Below are positions 1 through 7,317 of a DNA stretch of 64,000 nucleotides, one piece after another. Positions within the stretch are counted from its first letter, which is position 1, and each line of letters starts with the position of its first letter. Both the position numbers and the translations under genes were made by a program. Source of the DNA: Bifidobacterium avesanii (GTDB lineage: Bacteria; Actinomycetota; Actinomycetes; Actinomycetales; Bifidobacteriaceae). Location: NCBI RefSeq assembly GCF_009299475.1, contig NZ_WBSN01000010.1, positions 1 to 64,000 on the forward strand. Direction: 5' to 3'. The notes under the pieces are model-generated. The model did not search any database. It was given only the letters and a program-made list of their open reading frames with translations, and was not told the origin of the DNA.

Positions 1-87
1 GGTTTACTTTCCGAACCCGGTAGCTAAGGCCTGGCGCGGTGATGGTACTGCACTCGATAGGGTGCGGGAGAGTAGCACGCCGCCGCA
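1..87 (+). rRNA. rrf: 5S ribosomal RNA, 3' part
   Basis: The window opens inside a 5S rRNA. The stretch GAACCCGGTAGCTAAGGCC, followed by the GGTGATGGTACTGC stem and the GGGAGAGTAG...CGCCGCC 3' end, is the standard actinobacterial 5S tail. The 5' part lies outside the window, and an rRNA operon is presumably upstream. The exact 3' end is placed by similarity, within a few bases. Confidence 0.93.
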
Positions 88-101
88 AATTATTCGTGTT
101 T

Positions 102-135
102 GGCCCGGAGGGATTCCCCCTCCGGGCCATTTTTC
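102..135 (+). terminator. Rho-independent terminator of the rRNA operon
   Basis: A perfect GC-rich stem (GGCCCGGAGG / CCTCCGGGCC, 7-base loop) is followed by ATTTTTC, about 15 bases after the 5S end. Confidence 0.92.
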
Positions 136-487
136 GTATCCTCTTCCGGGGGTTCCGCGAATCCGCTGGGGATTTGGTGTTCATGACGTTATCACCTCCC
201 GAATCCGCATAGACCAACTCCGTCGCCATGCATGTGTTTGCTGACCGGCGTATGCGGGGTTTAGAATGGTGGTGCTTCCCGTTGGGAAGCCGGCATGGGC
301 TGCTGTCCCTGCCGCGCCGTGCTGGTGTTCGCACCTCCTGCATGGCTTTATGCCCCAGTGCTTATGCGCTTAGGCACATGGTATATATCCTTTTTCAGCG
401 GCTCTGCAGGGCCTGACATGCATGTGGTGCAAACTGGATGATGCCGTCCGACAGCCAGGAAACAGCACTGGAAAAGGAGAAATCGCA
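136..487. other. Intergenic region after the rRNA operon
   Basis: About 350 bases without a convincing gene. It holds a small hairpin (CTTCCCGTTGGGAAG, near 277), an AT-rich TATATAT near 381 that could be a -10 element for the small gene at 488, and two copies of CATGCATGTG (near 227 and 417). No known RNA family was recognised. Confidence 0.5.
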
Positions 488-667
488 ATGAAATTCGGAG
501 ATCTTCCCAAGTCCGAGCGAGAGGCGCTAACCGCGTATGGATATGATATCGCCGCCGAGATGGAGACGTTGAACGAGCCCGCACCGGGTGATCCGACGCT
601 TGATCCCCGCTATGATCCCTCGCGCGAATTGCGTCGCCTGAATTACCGCACGGCCAAGAAGAGATAG
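488..667 (+). CDS. Small hypothetical protein, 59 aa
   Basis: A short, highly charged protein (MKFGDLPKSEREALTAYGYD at the start, Arg/Lys-rich end RELRRLNYRTAKKR). The start is chosen at the ATG at 488 because AAAAGGAGA lies just upstream at good spacing; an in-frame upstream ATG at 422 lacks a ribosome site. There is no signal peptide or membrane segment. The acidic-proline middle (PAPGDPTLDPRYDPS) looks unstructured. It stands alone between the rRNA terminator and a gene-free stretch. The family is not recognised. It is probably a real cytosolic protein, given the clear ribosome site. Confidence 0.6.
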   Translation: MKFGDLPKSEREALTAYGYDIAAEMETLNEPAPGDPTLDPRYDPSRELRRLNYRTAKKR

Positions 668-1155
668 GCTTTTGACCTCGATTCCGGGTTCGGGGTATCC
701 CGCAGGCGGCTACGTAGTGGTCCGCTTCCGCGTACTTTCGATTCGTGCGGTCGATTTCCCGGATGGCGGCGGACAACGACGTTGGCGTTCCAGCGTTATC
801 GCGGCGCGGCTACTCGGGAAAAGCATGAAATCGACCGCACAAATCGGAAAAGCAAAACGACCATGGCCCGATCCGGCAGCGGAAACGGGCCTGCCCCGTG
901 TAGTTTCCGCAAATCCTGAGAGCTTCACGTCCATGACTATCCAGTGTTGCCTCTTTTGCGAGCCGCACATTCATAACACCCGCTGTGTTCGGGCTATTCG
1001 GCGTCGTCATCAATTCCGTGCCATGGAAATCCACGCACAAATCAGAAATGTACGACTGCTGTTCATTGGATAGGGGCACCCGGCAGCCGTCGATTTGGCA
1101 GTTTCCAGTGCTGGCCATTTATTCCGCACGTTGTCTGGGACCAAGAAATTGTCGT
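668..1155. other. Gene-free region between convergent genes
   Basis: About 490 bases between the convergent 59-aa gene and the XRE regulator. Short open frames exist on both strands, but none has a ribosome site or recognisable protein. The region holds the inverted repeat listed at 745-840. No toxin partner (HipA, RelE, HigB) for the adjacent XRE regulator was found. Confidence 0.5.
745..840. repeat. 96-bp stretch bounded by 14-bp inverted repeats
   Basis: GTGCGGTCGATTTC at 745-758 is perfectly inverted as GAAATCGACCGCAC at 827-840. With one mismatch and one indel the match extends outward to about 737 and 850. It lies between two convergent genes. No transposase or target duplication is visible. 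Confidence 0.7.
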
Positions 1156-1410
1156 TCAGCTCTCGACCCGTTCCTCGAAGCTGATGGTGAGCTCGCGGTC
1201 CATACCGTGGGCCAGTGCCTCGAGGGTGCGGAACGAGGGGTTGATGTGGGCCTGCTCGATGCGTCCGATCGTGATGCGCGAGACGCCGGAGCGGTCGGCG
1301 AGCTGATCCTGCGTCAGACCGCATTCCCTGCGTGCGCGGGCCAGAGCCTCGCCGATTTGGGGATAGACGTCGTTGCGGGCATCGGCGCCCGAATTGTATG
1401 CCTTGGTCAT
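1156..1410 (-). CDS. XRE-family HTH transcriptional regulator, 84 aa
   Basis: A single helix-turn-helix protein of the Cro/CI (HTH_3) type. The fold spans roughly residues 20-75: IGEALARARRECGLTQDQLA, then SGVSRITIGRIEQ (recognition helix) and INPSFRTLEALAHGM. This is the size of antitoxins such as HipB/HigA or of stand-alone repressors, and it has no sensing domain. A toxin gene would normally follow or precede it, but neither side holds one. The ATG at 1410 fits the start of the family. Its target is unknown; autoregulation is likely for this class. Confidence 0.85.
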   Translation of the reverse strand: MTKAYNSGADARNDVYPQIGEALARARRECGLTQDQLADRSGVSRITIGRIEQAHINPSFRTLEALAHGMDRELTISFEERVES

Positions 1411-1473
1411 ACTGGTTTTTTACCATCTGCGGCGTACGGAAAAGATCAGAGATGAACGATGAGGATCCGCAAA

Positions 1474-1555
1474 GTGACAAGGAAAGCGCGGGATTCCCGG
1501 ACGGATTGGCGCAATGCCAATGTTCATGCCGAAAATCCCGCGCTTTCCTTGTCAC
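1474..1555. repeat. 82-bp nested perfect inverted repeat
   Basis: A 22-bp perfect inverted repeat (left arm 1474-1495 beginning GTGACAAGGAAAGCG; right arm 1534-1555 ending CTTTCCTTGTCAC) encloses a second hairpin, ATTGGC-GCAAT-GCCAAT, at 1505-1521. It lies about 50 bases after the stop of the minus-strand DUF1684 gene and upstream of the XRE gene. It could be a terminator, but there is no T tract; a small non-autonomous repeat is the alternative. Confidence 0.75.
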
Positions 1556-1605
1556 CGAGATGGAGAACGAGATGGAGAATCGGGAGTCGAAGAACGCCGA
1601 AACGG

Positions 1606-2556
1606 TCAGTCCTCCAGCGAGCCGAACACCGGCGGGGTCTTCTCGCCCGCTCGGATCTCCAGCGGCAGGGTGTTCTGGAACGGCGCGAACGGGCAGGTGC
1701 AGAACACCGTGAAGGCGCACGGCAGGTTCATCGCGCGGTTGAAGTCCACGTAGGTGACCGTGGTTGGGTCGCTGATGTCGAAGCCGAGCACGCGGGCGCC
1801 GCCGTAGGTTTCCTTGCCGGAGGTCTGGTCGCGGAAGAGCAGGTTGCCCTCGTTGGTGATGTTCGCGCGGTTGTTGAGATACACCCGTTCGCCGGTTTCC
1901 GGGTCGATGGTGTGTGCGCCGGAATCGTCGTTGTGCTGTTCGAAGACGATGAGGTCGCGCGGGGTGCCGTCGAAGTCGACGTGCAGCGTGCCGATGGAGG
2001 TCTCGTTGTGCGACAGGCCGCCGTCCACCGCGCCCACGGTCACGTCCTCATGGTCGGCCGGCTCGAAGCTGGCGGGGAAGACCCACCGCTGGTCCGGCTC
2101 GAACGCGGGGGAGCCCTCGAACCCGGAAATGCCGGCGGAATGCGGGTCGCGCACGCGCACGGCGAACTGACGGTCGTCGCCGATGCGCTTGATGAGCTGC
2201 GCGCGCACGTCCCCGTTGTAGAAGTCCTCGAGGTTGAAGTCGCCCACGTCCGGGACCTTCACCGTGAACGGCCCGGTGATCGGCTCGCCGCGGTTGACGA
2301 TCGTGGGGCCATCGACCGGCGGCGTGTAGATCACGGTGTCCCCGTCCTGACGCCATGTGCCGGGGAAGCTGGCGAAGGTCTTTTCGCGGCCGTTCTCCAG
2401 CCAGTCGATGCTGACCAGCGACAGCCAGCCATACGGTTCGCGCATGTAGGCGTCGCGCTTGGCCTTCCACTCGAGCCATTCGGCGCGGAATTGCTCGGGG
2501 GACTGGTTCTTGAGGTCGTCGTAGGTGATGGAGGGGTCGCGGGAAAACAGTTCCAT
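1606..2556 (-). CDS. DUF1684 domain protein, 316 aa (copy 2)
   Basis: A member of the DUF1684 family (PF07920), whose biochemical role is not established. Family features visible are the N-terminal FRAEWLEWKAKRDAYMREP segment, GWLSLVSIDWLENG, VRAQLIKRIGDDRQFAVRVRD, a central YLNNRANIT strand and the C-terminal LPCAFTVFCTCPFAPFQN segment with the conserved Cys-Thr-Cys-Pro. There is no signal peptide, so it is cytosolic. It follows its paralog at 2617-3576 with a 60-base gap, same strand, and the two are probably co-transcribed. The start is the ATG at 2556. It ends shortly before the nested hairpin at 1474-1555. Confidence 0.85.
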   Translation of the reverse strand: MELFSRDPSITYDDLKNQSPEQFRAEWLEWKAKRDAYMREPYGWLSLVSIDWLENGREKTFASFPGTWRQDGDTVIYTPPVDGPTIVNRGEPITGPFTVKVPDVGDFNLEDFYNGDVRAQLIKRIGDDRQFAVRVRDPHSAGISGFEGSPAFEPDQRWVFPASFEPADHEDVTVGAVDGGLSHNETSIGTLHVDFDGTPRDLIVFEQHNDDSGAHTIDPETGERVYLNNRANITNEGNLLFRDQTSGKETYGGARVLGFDISDPTTVTYVDFNRAMNLPCAFTVFCTCPFAPFQNTLPLEIRAGEKTPPVFGSLED

Positions 2557-2616
2557 GGGGATGCGGTTCCTTTATTGCAAAATCGGCGGAATGACGGACG
2601 TGGTTCGGAAAGGCGA

Positions 2617-3576
2617 TCAGGCGGCGAGGGCGTCGTCCTGCAGTGCGTTGTCCTCGTGCACGATGGTCGGCGTGGTCTCGCCCACGCGCACCTCGAACGG
2701 CAGGAAGTTCTCGGCCGGGGCGAACGGGCACGTGCAGTACAGCGTGAACGCGCACGGCAGGTTGGTGGAGCGGTTGAAGTCCACGTAGGTGATGGTGGCC
2801 GGGTCGGAGACGTCGAACGACAGGCCGCGGGCGCCGCCGTAGGTCTCCTTGCCGGAGGTCTGGTCGCGGAAGAGCGCGAAGCCGTGGCCGTCGGTGTTCT
2901 GGCGGTTGTCGAGGTAGACGGTCTTGCCGGTTTCGGGGTCGACCTTGGTCCAGCCGGAGTCGTCGTTGTGGCCCTGGAACACGGCCAGACGGTAGTCCTT
3001 GCCGTCCTTGGTGAACGTCACGTAGCCGATGATGGTCTCGTTGTGGGACAGGTCGCCGAGCACCGCGCCGGTCTCGGAGTTCTTCCACTCGGCGAGCGGC
3101 TCGTAGTGGGCCGGCAGCACCCAGCTGCGGTCGAGCGGGAAGTGGGGCACGCCCTGGAAGCTGCGGCGGGTGGCGGAGTTGGGGTCGCGCTGGCGGACCG
3201 CGAACTGGCGGCTCGCGCCGATGCGCTTGATGAGCTGGGCGCGCACGCCCTCGTAGTCGAAGTCCTCCACATTGACGTCCGCGTGGATGGTCACCTCGAT
3301 GTCCTTCGGGGCGGTGATCGCCTCGCCGCGGTTGACCACGGTCTTGCCGGGCTCGGGCGTGTAGGTGACGACGTCGCCGTGCTGCGTCCACGTGCCGGGG
3401 AAGTTGGGGATGGTGATGGTCTCGCCGTCCGCCAGCCAGTCGATGCTGCGCAGGGACAGCCAGCCGTATTCGGAGTCGAGCTGAGCCTCACGGGCCTCGT
3501 GCCAGCGCTGCCAGTCGGCGGCGTACTCCTCGTCGGTCTGGTTGATGACGTCCTGGTAGGTCAGTGCGTTGCTCAT
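2617..3576 (-). CDS. DUF1684 domain protein, 319 aa (copy 1)
   Basis: A close paralog of the downstream gene. The two share GWLSL-SIDWL, VRAQLIKRIG, RQFAV-RDP, DQTSGKETYGGARGL and the CTCPFAPAEN-LP end. The start ATG at 3576 is preceded by AAAGGGGAACC. The pair is evidently a tandem duplication that diverged mostly in the N-terminal third. The family is often annotated only as hypothetical; no catalytic residues are established, although the Cys-x-Cys near the C-terminus is strongly conserved here. Upstream lies a long divergent intergenic region shared with the ABC transporter operon. Confidence 0.85.
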   Translation of the reverse strand: MSNALTYQDVINQTDEEYAADWQRWHEAREAQLDSEYGWLSLRSIDWLADGETITIPNFPGTWTQHGDVVTYTPEPGKTVVNRGEAITAPKDIEVTIHADVNVEDFDYEGVRAQLIKRIGASRQFAVRQRDPNSATRRSFQGVPHFPLDRSWVLPAHYEPLAEWKNSETGAVLGDLSHNETIIGYVTFTKDGKDYRLAVFQGHNDDSGWTKVDPETGKTVYLDNRQNTDGHGFALFRDQTSGKETYGGARGLSFDVSDPATITYVDFNRSTNLPCAFTLYCTCPFAPAENFLPFEVRVGETTPTIVHEDNALQDDALAA

Positions 3577-4027
3577 GGCTGGTTCCCCTTTGGTGTGTGG
3601 CGTGGTTGACGCGATGCGTGATATGCGTAATGGATGGATGGAGTGGATGGAACCGCGAAGGTGCGTTCGCCGCCGCGGTGGTTCCGAATGTAACCGATGC
3701 GGACGGGCGAATCACGCGTTTTGGTATATGCGTTGGTTATGGACGGTTCGCAATGCGGCCCGGATCATGCGCCTGCATGCCATCCATAACCAGAACGTAT
3801 AACGCCGCCCATCGCCCGCCGCCCGCGTCCGCGGAACGCGCGGACCGCCCGCCGGCGCCGGAACGACGCCGATTGATAACGCGTTATGTCCCGCGTATAA
3901 CGGCCGCTTATGCATGGCTCAAATCAGCGGCGATAGTTCCGGGCGCATTTGGCCGCCCGATCTGCCCTAGACTCGCAACCAATTCCGATCAAGCAATGAT
4001 CGGCCGAACGTCATGAGGGAGAACATC
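3577..4027. promoter_or_regulatory. Divergent regulatory region with palindromes
   Basis: About 450 bases between the divergent DUF1684 pair and the ABC operon. Visible elements: a 10-bp perfect inverted repeat TGGTTATGGA (3734-3743) / TCCATAACCA (3783-3792), a 12-bp perfect palindrome ATAACGCGTTAT (3876-3887) that resembles a LacI-type or other dimeric-repressor operator, and two more TATAAC stretches nearby. No riboswitch was recognised. The regulator is unknown. Confidence 0.5.
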
Positions 4028-4930
4028 GTGAAGTCCACAACATTCAAGGCCGTGTTCGCGGCGGCAACCGCAGCCCTGCTGGTGCTCACGTCCGCATGCG
4101 GCCAGAAGGGCGACATCACCGGCGAGGCCCATGCGGCCGACGGCGGCGCGCGCACCATCATCGTCGCCACCTCCGGCACGCCCGCCCCCATGACGCAGGT
4201 GAACGCGGACGGCACCGTGGGCGGCTACGAGATCGACCTGCTCAAGGAGGCCGACAAGCTCATCGACGACTACGACTTCAAGTACGAGCAGGTCGACTTC
4301 GCCGGCATTACCGGCGGCCTCGACAGCGGCAAGTTCCAGATCGGCGCCAACTTCTTCAACTACACGCCCGAGCGCGCGCAGAAGTTCGTCTTCTCCAAGT
4401 ACGCGCACTACCGCGACCAGGCCGCCGTGCTCACGCGCCCCGGCTTCGCGCAGGAGCACCCGTTCCATTCGCTCGCCGACCTGGGCGGCTACAACGTGCC
4501 GTCCGACTCCAACGGCTCCGCGTTCCAGGTGTTCGTGGAGGACTACAACAAGCTGTTCCCGAACAACCCCATCAAGATCACGTACACGCCGGCCGACCAC
4601 GCCACGCGCCTGCGCCAGATCAGCCAGGGCCAGTTCGACTACGGCTACGGCGGCCGCTTCCACCAGAAGGTGTACGCGCAGGACCTCGGCGTGCAGGTGG
4701 ACTACGTGCCGATCCCCGACAGCTTCGCCACCACCGACGCGGAGAAGCAGCTCATCAAGTCGCTGCGTCAGGAGACCTACTACCTGTTCCCGAAGACCGA
4801 CGAGGGGCAGAAGATCTCCGACGAGGTGGACAAGGCGCTCAAGACGCTCCACGAAAACGGCACCATGCAGAAGCTGTCCGAACAGTACTTCGGCTACGAC
4901 CTGACCGGGGACGACAGCGTCTGGCAGTGA
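4028..4930 (+). CDS. Amino-acid ABC transporter substrate-binding lipoprotein
   Basis: A periplasmic-binding-protein family 3 (SBP_bac_3) lipoprotein of 300 aa that captures a polar or sulfur amino acid outside the membrane. The GTG at 4028 is chosen because AGGGAG lies 7 bases upstream; it gives a signal peptide (MKSTTFKAVF...LLVLTSAC) with the lipidated cysteine at about residue 24. The ATG at 4013 would add five residues without a ribosome site. The ligand-binding core starts at TIIVATSGTPAPMTQ and includes GGYEIDLLKEADKL. It is followed by its permease and ATPase. The substrate is inferred from the sulfhydrylase at the end of the operon (methionine or cyst(e)ine) and is not proven. Confidence 0.9.
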   Translation: MKSTTFKAVFAAATAALLVLTSACGQKGDITGEAHAADGGARTIIVATSGTPAPMTQVNADGTVGGYEIDLLKEADKLIDDYDFKYEQVDFAGITGGLDSGKFQIGANFFNYTPERAQKFVFSKYAHYRDQAAVLTRPGFAQEHPFHSLADLGGYNVPSDSNGSAFQVFVEDYNKLFPNNPIKITYTPADHATRLRQISQGQFDYGYGGRFHQKVYAQDLGVQVDYVPIPDSFATTDAEKQLIKSLRQETYYLFPKTDEGQKISDEVDKALKTLHENGTMQKLSEQYFGYDLTGDDSVWQ

Positions 4931-4981
4931 CGCCTCCGGGCCGCCTGCACCGCGTCGTCCACACCATGAAAGGACTTGGAC

Positions 4982-5818
4982 ATGCCTGACATTTTCAACC
5001 CGTCGTACATCATCGAGGACATCCCCTCGATCCTCCGGGGCCTGCCCGTGACGCTGGAGATCGTGCTCTTCGCCGCGATCGTCGGCTGGGCGTTCGGCCT
5101 GCTGCTCGCGCTCGTCAAGATGCACCGCATCCCCGTGCTCTATCAGATCTGCGGCGTGTTCGTCTCGTTCACGCGCGGCACGCCGGAGCTCGTGCAGCTG
5201 TTCCTCGCGTTCTACGGCATCCCGGTGGTGCTGCAGTACACGAACTACTACTGGGGCACCGGCATCAGCATCAACGGCATCCCGAAAATGCTCTTCGTGC
5301 TCGTCGCGTTCACCAACATCATGGCCGCCTACTCCGCCGAGTCGTTCCGCGCCACGCTCGAGGGCGTGGACAAGGGCCAGATGGAGGCCGCGCTGTCCAC
5401 CGGCATGTCCAAGTTCAACGCGTACCGCAAGATCGTGCTGCCGCAGGCGCTCGTGGTCGCGGTCCCCTCGCTCGGCGCCCAGTTCGTGAGCATGCTCAAG
5501 GGCACGTCGCTGGCGTTCGTCGTCTCCGTGGTGGACATGACCTCCGCCGGCCAGCTCGCCGCCTCGCGCACGTACCGCTACCTTGAGATGTACATCGCGC
5601 TCGCCGCCCTGTACTGGATTCTCTCCGGCCTGTTCTCCGTGCTGTTCCGTCTGCTGGAGAAGCGCCTCAAGCGCAATGAGCGCGTCATCGTGGACACCGA
5701 GCCGGCCGTGTGGGTGCCGCGCGTCAAGGTGCCGTCCCTCGCCGCGCTCGCCGGCGACCGAGTCGAAAGGAAGCCCGGGTATGGTCTTGCGGATCTCCAA
5801 CCTGCACAAGCGATTTGA
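4982..5818 (+). CDS. Amino-acid ABC transporter permease
   Basis: An inner-membrane permease of the HisM/GlnP type (BPD_transp_1), 278 aa. It begins with the usual short periplasmic segment (SYIIEDIPSILRGLPVTLEI), followed by about five membrane helices. The EAA loop that docks the ATPase is at about residue 137 (EAALSTGMSKFNAYRKIVLP). The ATG at 4982 has AAAGGA about 7 bases upstream. The C-terminal tail extends past the last helix and overlaps the next gene by 38 bases, which suggests translational coupling. Confidence 0.93.
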   Translation: MPDIFNPSYIIEDIPSILRGLPVTLEIVLFAAIVGWAFGLLLALVKMHRIPVLYQICGVFVSFTRGTPELVQLFLAFYGIPVVLQYTNYYWGTGISINGIPKMLFVLVAFTNIMAAYSAESFRATLEGVDKGQMEAALSTGMSKFNAYRKIVLPQALVVAVPSLGAQFVSMLKGTSLAFVVSVVDMTSAGQLAASRTYRYLEMYIALAALYWILSGLFSVLFRLLEKRLKRNERVIVDTEPAVWVPRVKVPSLAALAGDRVERKPGYGLADLQPAQAI

Positions 5819-6518
5819 CGACAACGAGGTGCTGCGCGGCGTGGACTTGACCGTCGGCGACGGACAGGTCGTCGGCCTGATCGGCTCCTCCGGCGCCGGC
5901 AAGTCCACGCTGCTGCGCTGCGTCAACTTCCTCGAGAAGCCGGACGAGGGCCGGTTCTCGATCGACGACTTCACCGTGGACGCCGCCACCGCCTCCAAGA
6001 AGGACATCGCCGCGCTGCGCAGGCTCACCGCCATGGTGTTCCAGAGCTTCAACCTGTACAAGCTCAAGACCGTGGCCGAGAACGTGGAGCTCGCCCTGAC
6101 GGACGTGCAGGGCGTGCCGAAGCGCGAGGCGCGCGAAACCGCGCTCGACTTCCTCAACCGCGTGGGCCTGTACGACAAGCGCAACAGCTTCCCGGACAAG
6201 CTCTCCGGCGGCCAGCAGCAGCGCGTGGCCCTGGCCCGCGCGGCCGTCCTGAGGCCGAAGGTCATGCTGCTCGACGAGCCGACCTCCGCGCTCGACCCGG
6301 AGAACGTGGGCGAGGTCCTCGACGTGATCCGCGCGCTCGCGGACGAGGGACAGTCCATGATCATCGCCTCGCATGAGATGAACTTCCTGTATCAGGTGGC
6401 CGACCACGTGGCTTTCATGGACCAGGGCAAAATCGTCGAGGAGGGCTCCGCCGAGGACGTGTTCAGGCACCCCGAGCACGATCGCACGAAGCAGTTCCTC
6501 TCCCGCGTGCGCCTGTAG
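5781..6518 (+). CDS. Amino-acid ABC transporter ATP-binding protein
   Basis: The 245-aa ATPase of the same uptake system. Walker A is GSSGAGKST (about residues 36-44), the Q-loop is MVFQSFNLY, the signature is LSGGQQQRVALARA (about 143), and Walker B with D-loop is VMLLDEPTSALDP (about 160). The switch histidine is in IIASHEM. The size and the GRFSIDD insertion fit the polar amino-acid (GlnQ/HisP) subfamily. The start is the ATG at 5781 with GAAAGGAAG upstream, inside the 3' end of the permease gene. Confidence 0.95.
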   Translation: MVLRISNLHKRFDDNEVLRGVDLTVGDGQVVGLIGSSGAGKSTLLRCVNFLEKPDEGRFSIDDFTVDAATASKKDIAALRRLTAMVFQSFNLYKLKTVAENVELALTDVQGVPKREARETALDFLNRVGLYDKRNSFPDKLSGGQQQRVALARAAVLRPKVMLLDEPTSALDPENVGEVLDVIRALADEGQSMIIASHEMNFLYQVADHVAFMDQGKIVEEGSAEDVFRHPEHDRTKQFLSRVRL

Positions 6519-6578
6519 GACGCGCCTGCAGGGCCCGAGACCAGCCACCGCGCAACATCCAGAAGGACGACAGCACAC

Positions 6579-7298
6579 ATGTCACAACAGCAGCCGGCGG
6601 ACGGCGAACGCATCACGCTTCGCCTCGCCACCCCGCAGGACGCGGGGGAGATCGCCGAGTTCTACGCCCCGTACGCCACGGGCACGGCGGTCAACTTCGA
6701 ATACGACGCGCCCGACGCCGCCGAATTCGCCCGACGCATCGAGGGCGTGCAGCGCACGTTCCCGTTCATCACGGCCGTGAGGCACGACCCGTTCGGCGGC
6801 GAGCACATCGTCGGCTACGTGTTCGCCACGCCCATGGGGTCGCGCCCGGCCTACACGTGGTCAGCGGACACCTCCATCTACCTGAACCGCGACTACCGCG
6901 GCCACCGCATCGGCACGCTGCTGTACGACGCGCTCGAACCGATCCTCGCGTATCAGGGCGTCGTGGAGCTGTTCTCCTGCATCACCGTCAGCGAGCACGA
7001 CGATCTGGCGGATCTGACCGACCCCGCGGCTCGGGAGGCCACCCTGGCGCGCGTGAACGACCCGCACCTGCCCGTCACCAGCCCGCGGTTCCACAGGGCC
7101 AAGGGGTATTTCCCCGTCGGACGTGAACTCGGCGTAGGCTATAAACTCGGCACGTGGTATGACAAGCTGTGGATGCAGAAGCACCTGCAGGCCCGTCCCG
7201 CGGAGCCGAAGCCGCTCGTGAAGCTGCCGGACGTACCGGAATCGGTGATCGACGACGCCTTCGCGCGGGCGCTGGAACGCCATGGGCACACGCTATGA
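6579..7298 (+). CDS. GNAT-family N-acetyltransferase (phosphinothricin acetyltransferase-like)
   Basis: A 239-aa protein with one GNAT domain at residues 11-200. The acetyl-CoA loop is RDYRGHRIGTLLYDALEP, preceded by the beta strand SADTSIYLN. The layout resembles phosphinothricin/methionine-sulfoximine acetyltransferases (N-terminal LRLATPQDAGEIAEFYAPY, later KGYFPVGRELGVGYKLGTWYD region). It sits between the ABC transporter and the sulfhydrylase, so a role in acetylating a sulfur amino acid or derivative is plausible but inferred. The ATG at 6579 has AAGGACG about 9 bases upstream. The C-terminal 40 residues are extra compared with minimal family members. Confidence 0.85.
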   Translation: MSQQQPADGERITLRLATPQDAGEIAEFYAPYATGTAVNFEYDAPDAAEFARRIEGVQRTFPFITAVRHDPFGGEHIVGYVFATPMGSRPAYTWSADTSIYLNRDYRGHRIGTLLYDALEPILAYQGVVELFSCITVSEHDDLADLTDPAAREATLARVNDPHLPVTSPRFHRAKGYFPVGRELGVGYKLGTWYDKLWMQKHLQARPAEPKPLVKLPDVPESVIDDAFARALERHGHTL

Positions 7299-7317
7299 GG
7301 AGAGGAACAGCAAAGCA

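Noticed and set aside
668..1155. Toxin or HipA-like partner gene for the XRE regulator
   Set aside because: Frames on both strands lack motifs and ribosome sites; nothing resembling HipA, HigB or RelE was found.
1459..3609. 716-aa plus-strand frame opposite the DUF1684 pair
   Set aside because: Antisense shadow without recognisable motifs; the two minus-strand genes account for the region.
3989..6364. 791-aa minus-strand frame opposite the ABC transporter genes
   Set aside because: Low-complexity, His/Val/Arg-rich product typical of an antisense frame in high-GC DNA; the plus-strand genes are clear.
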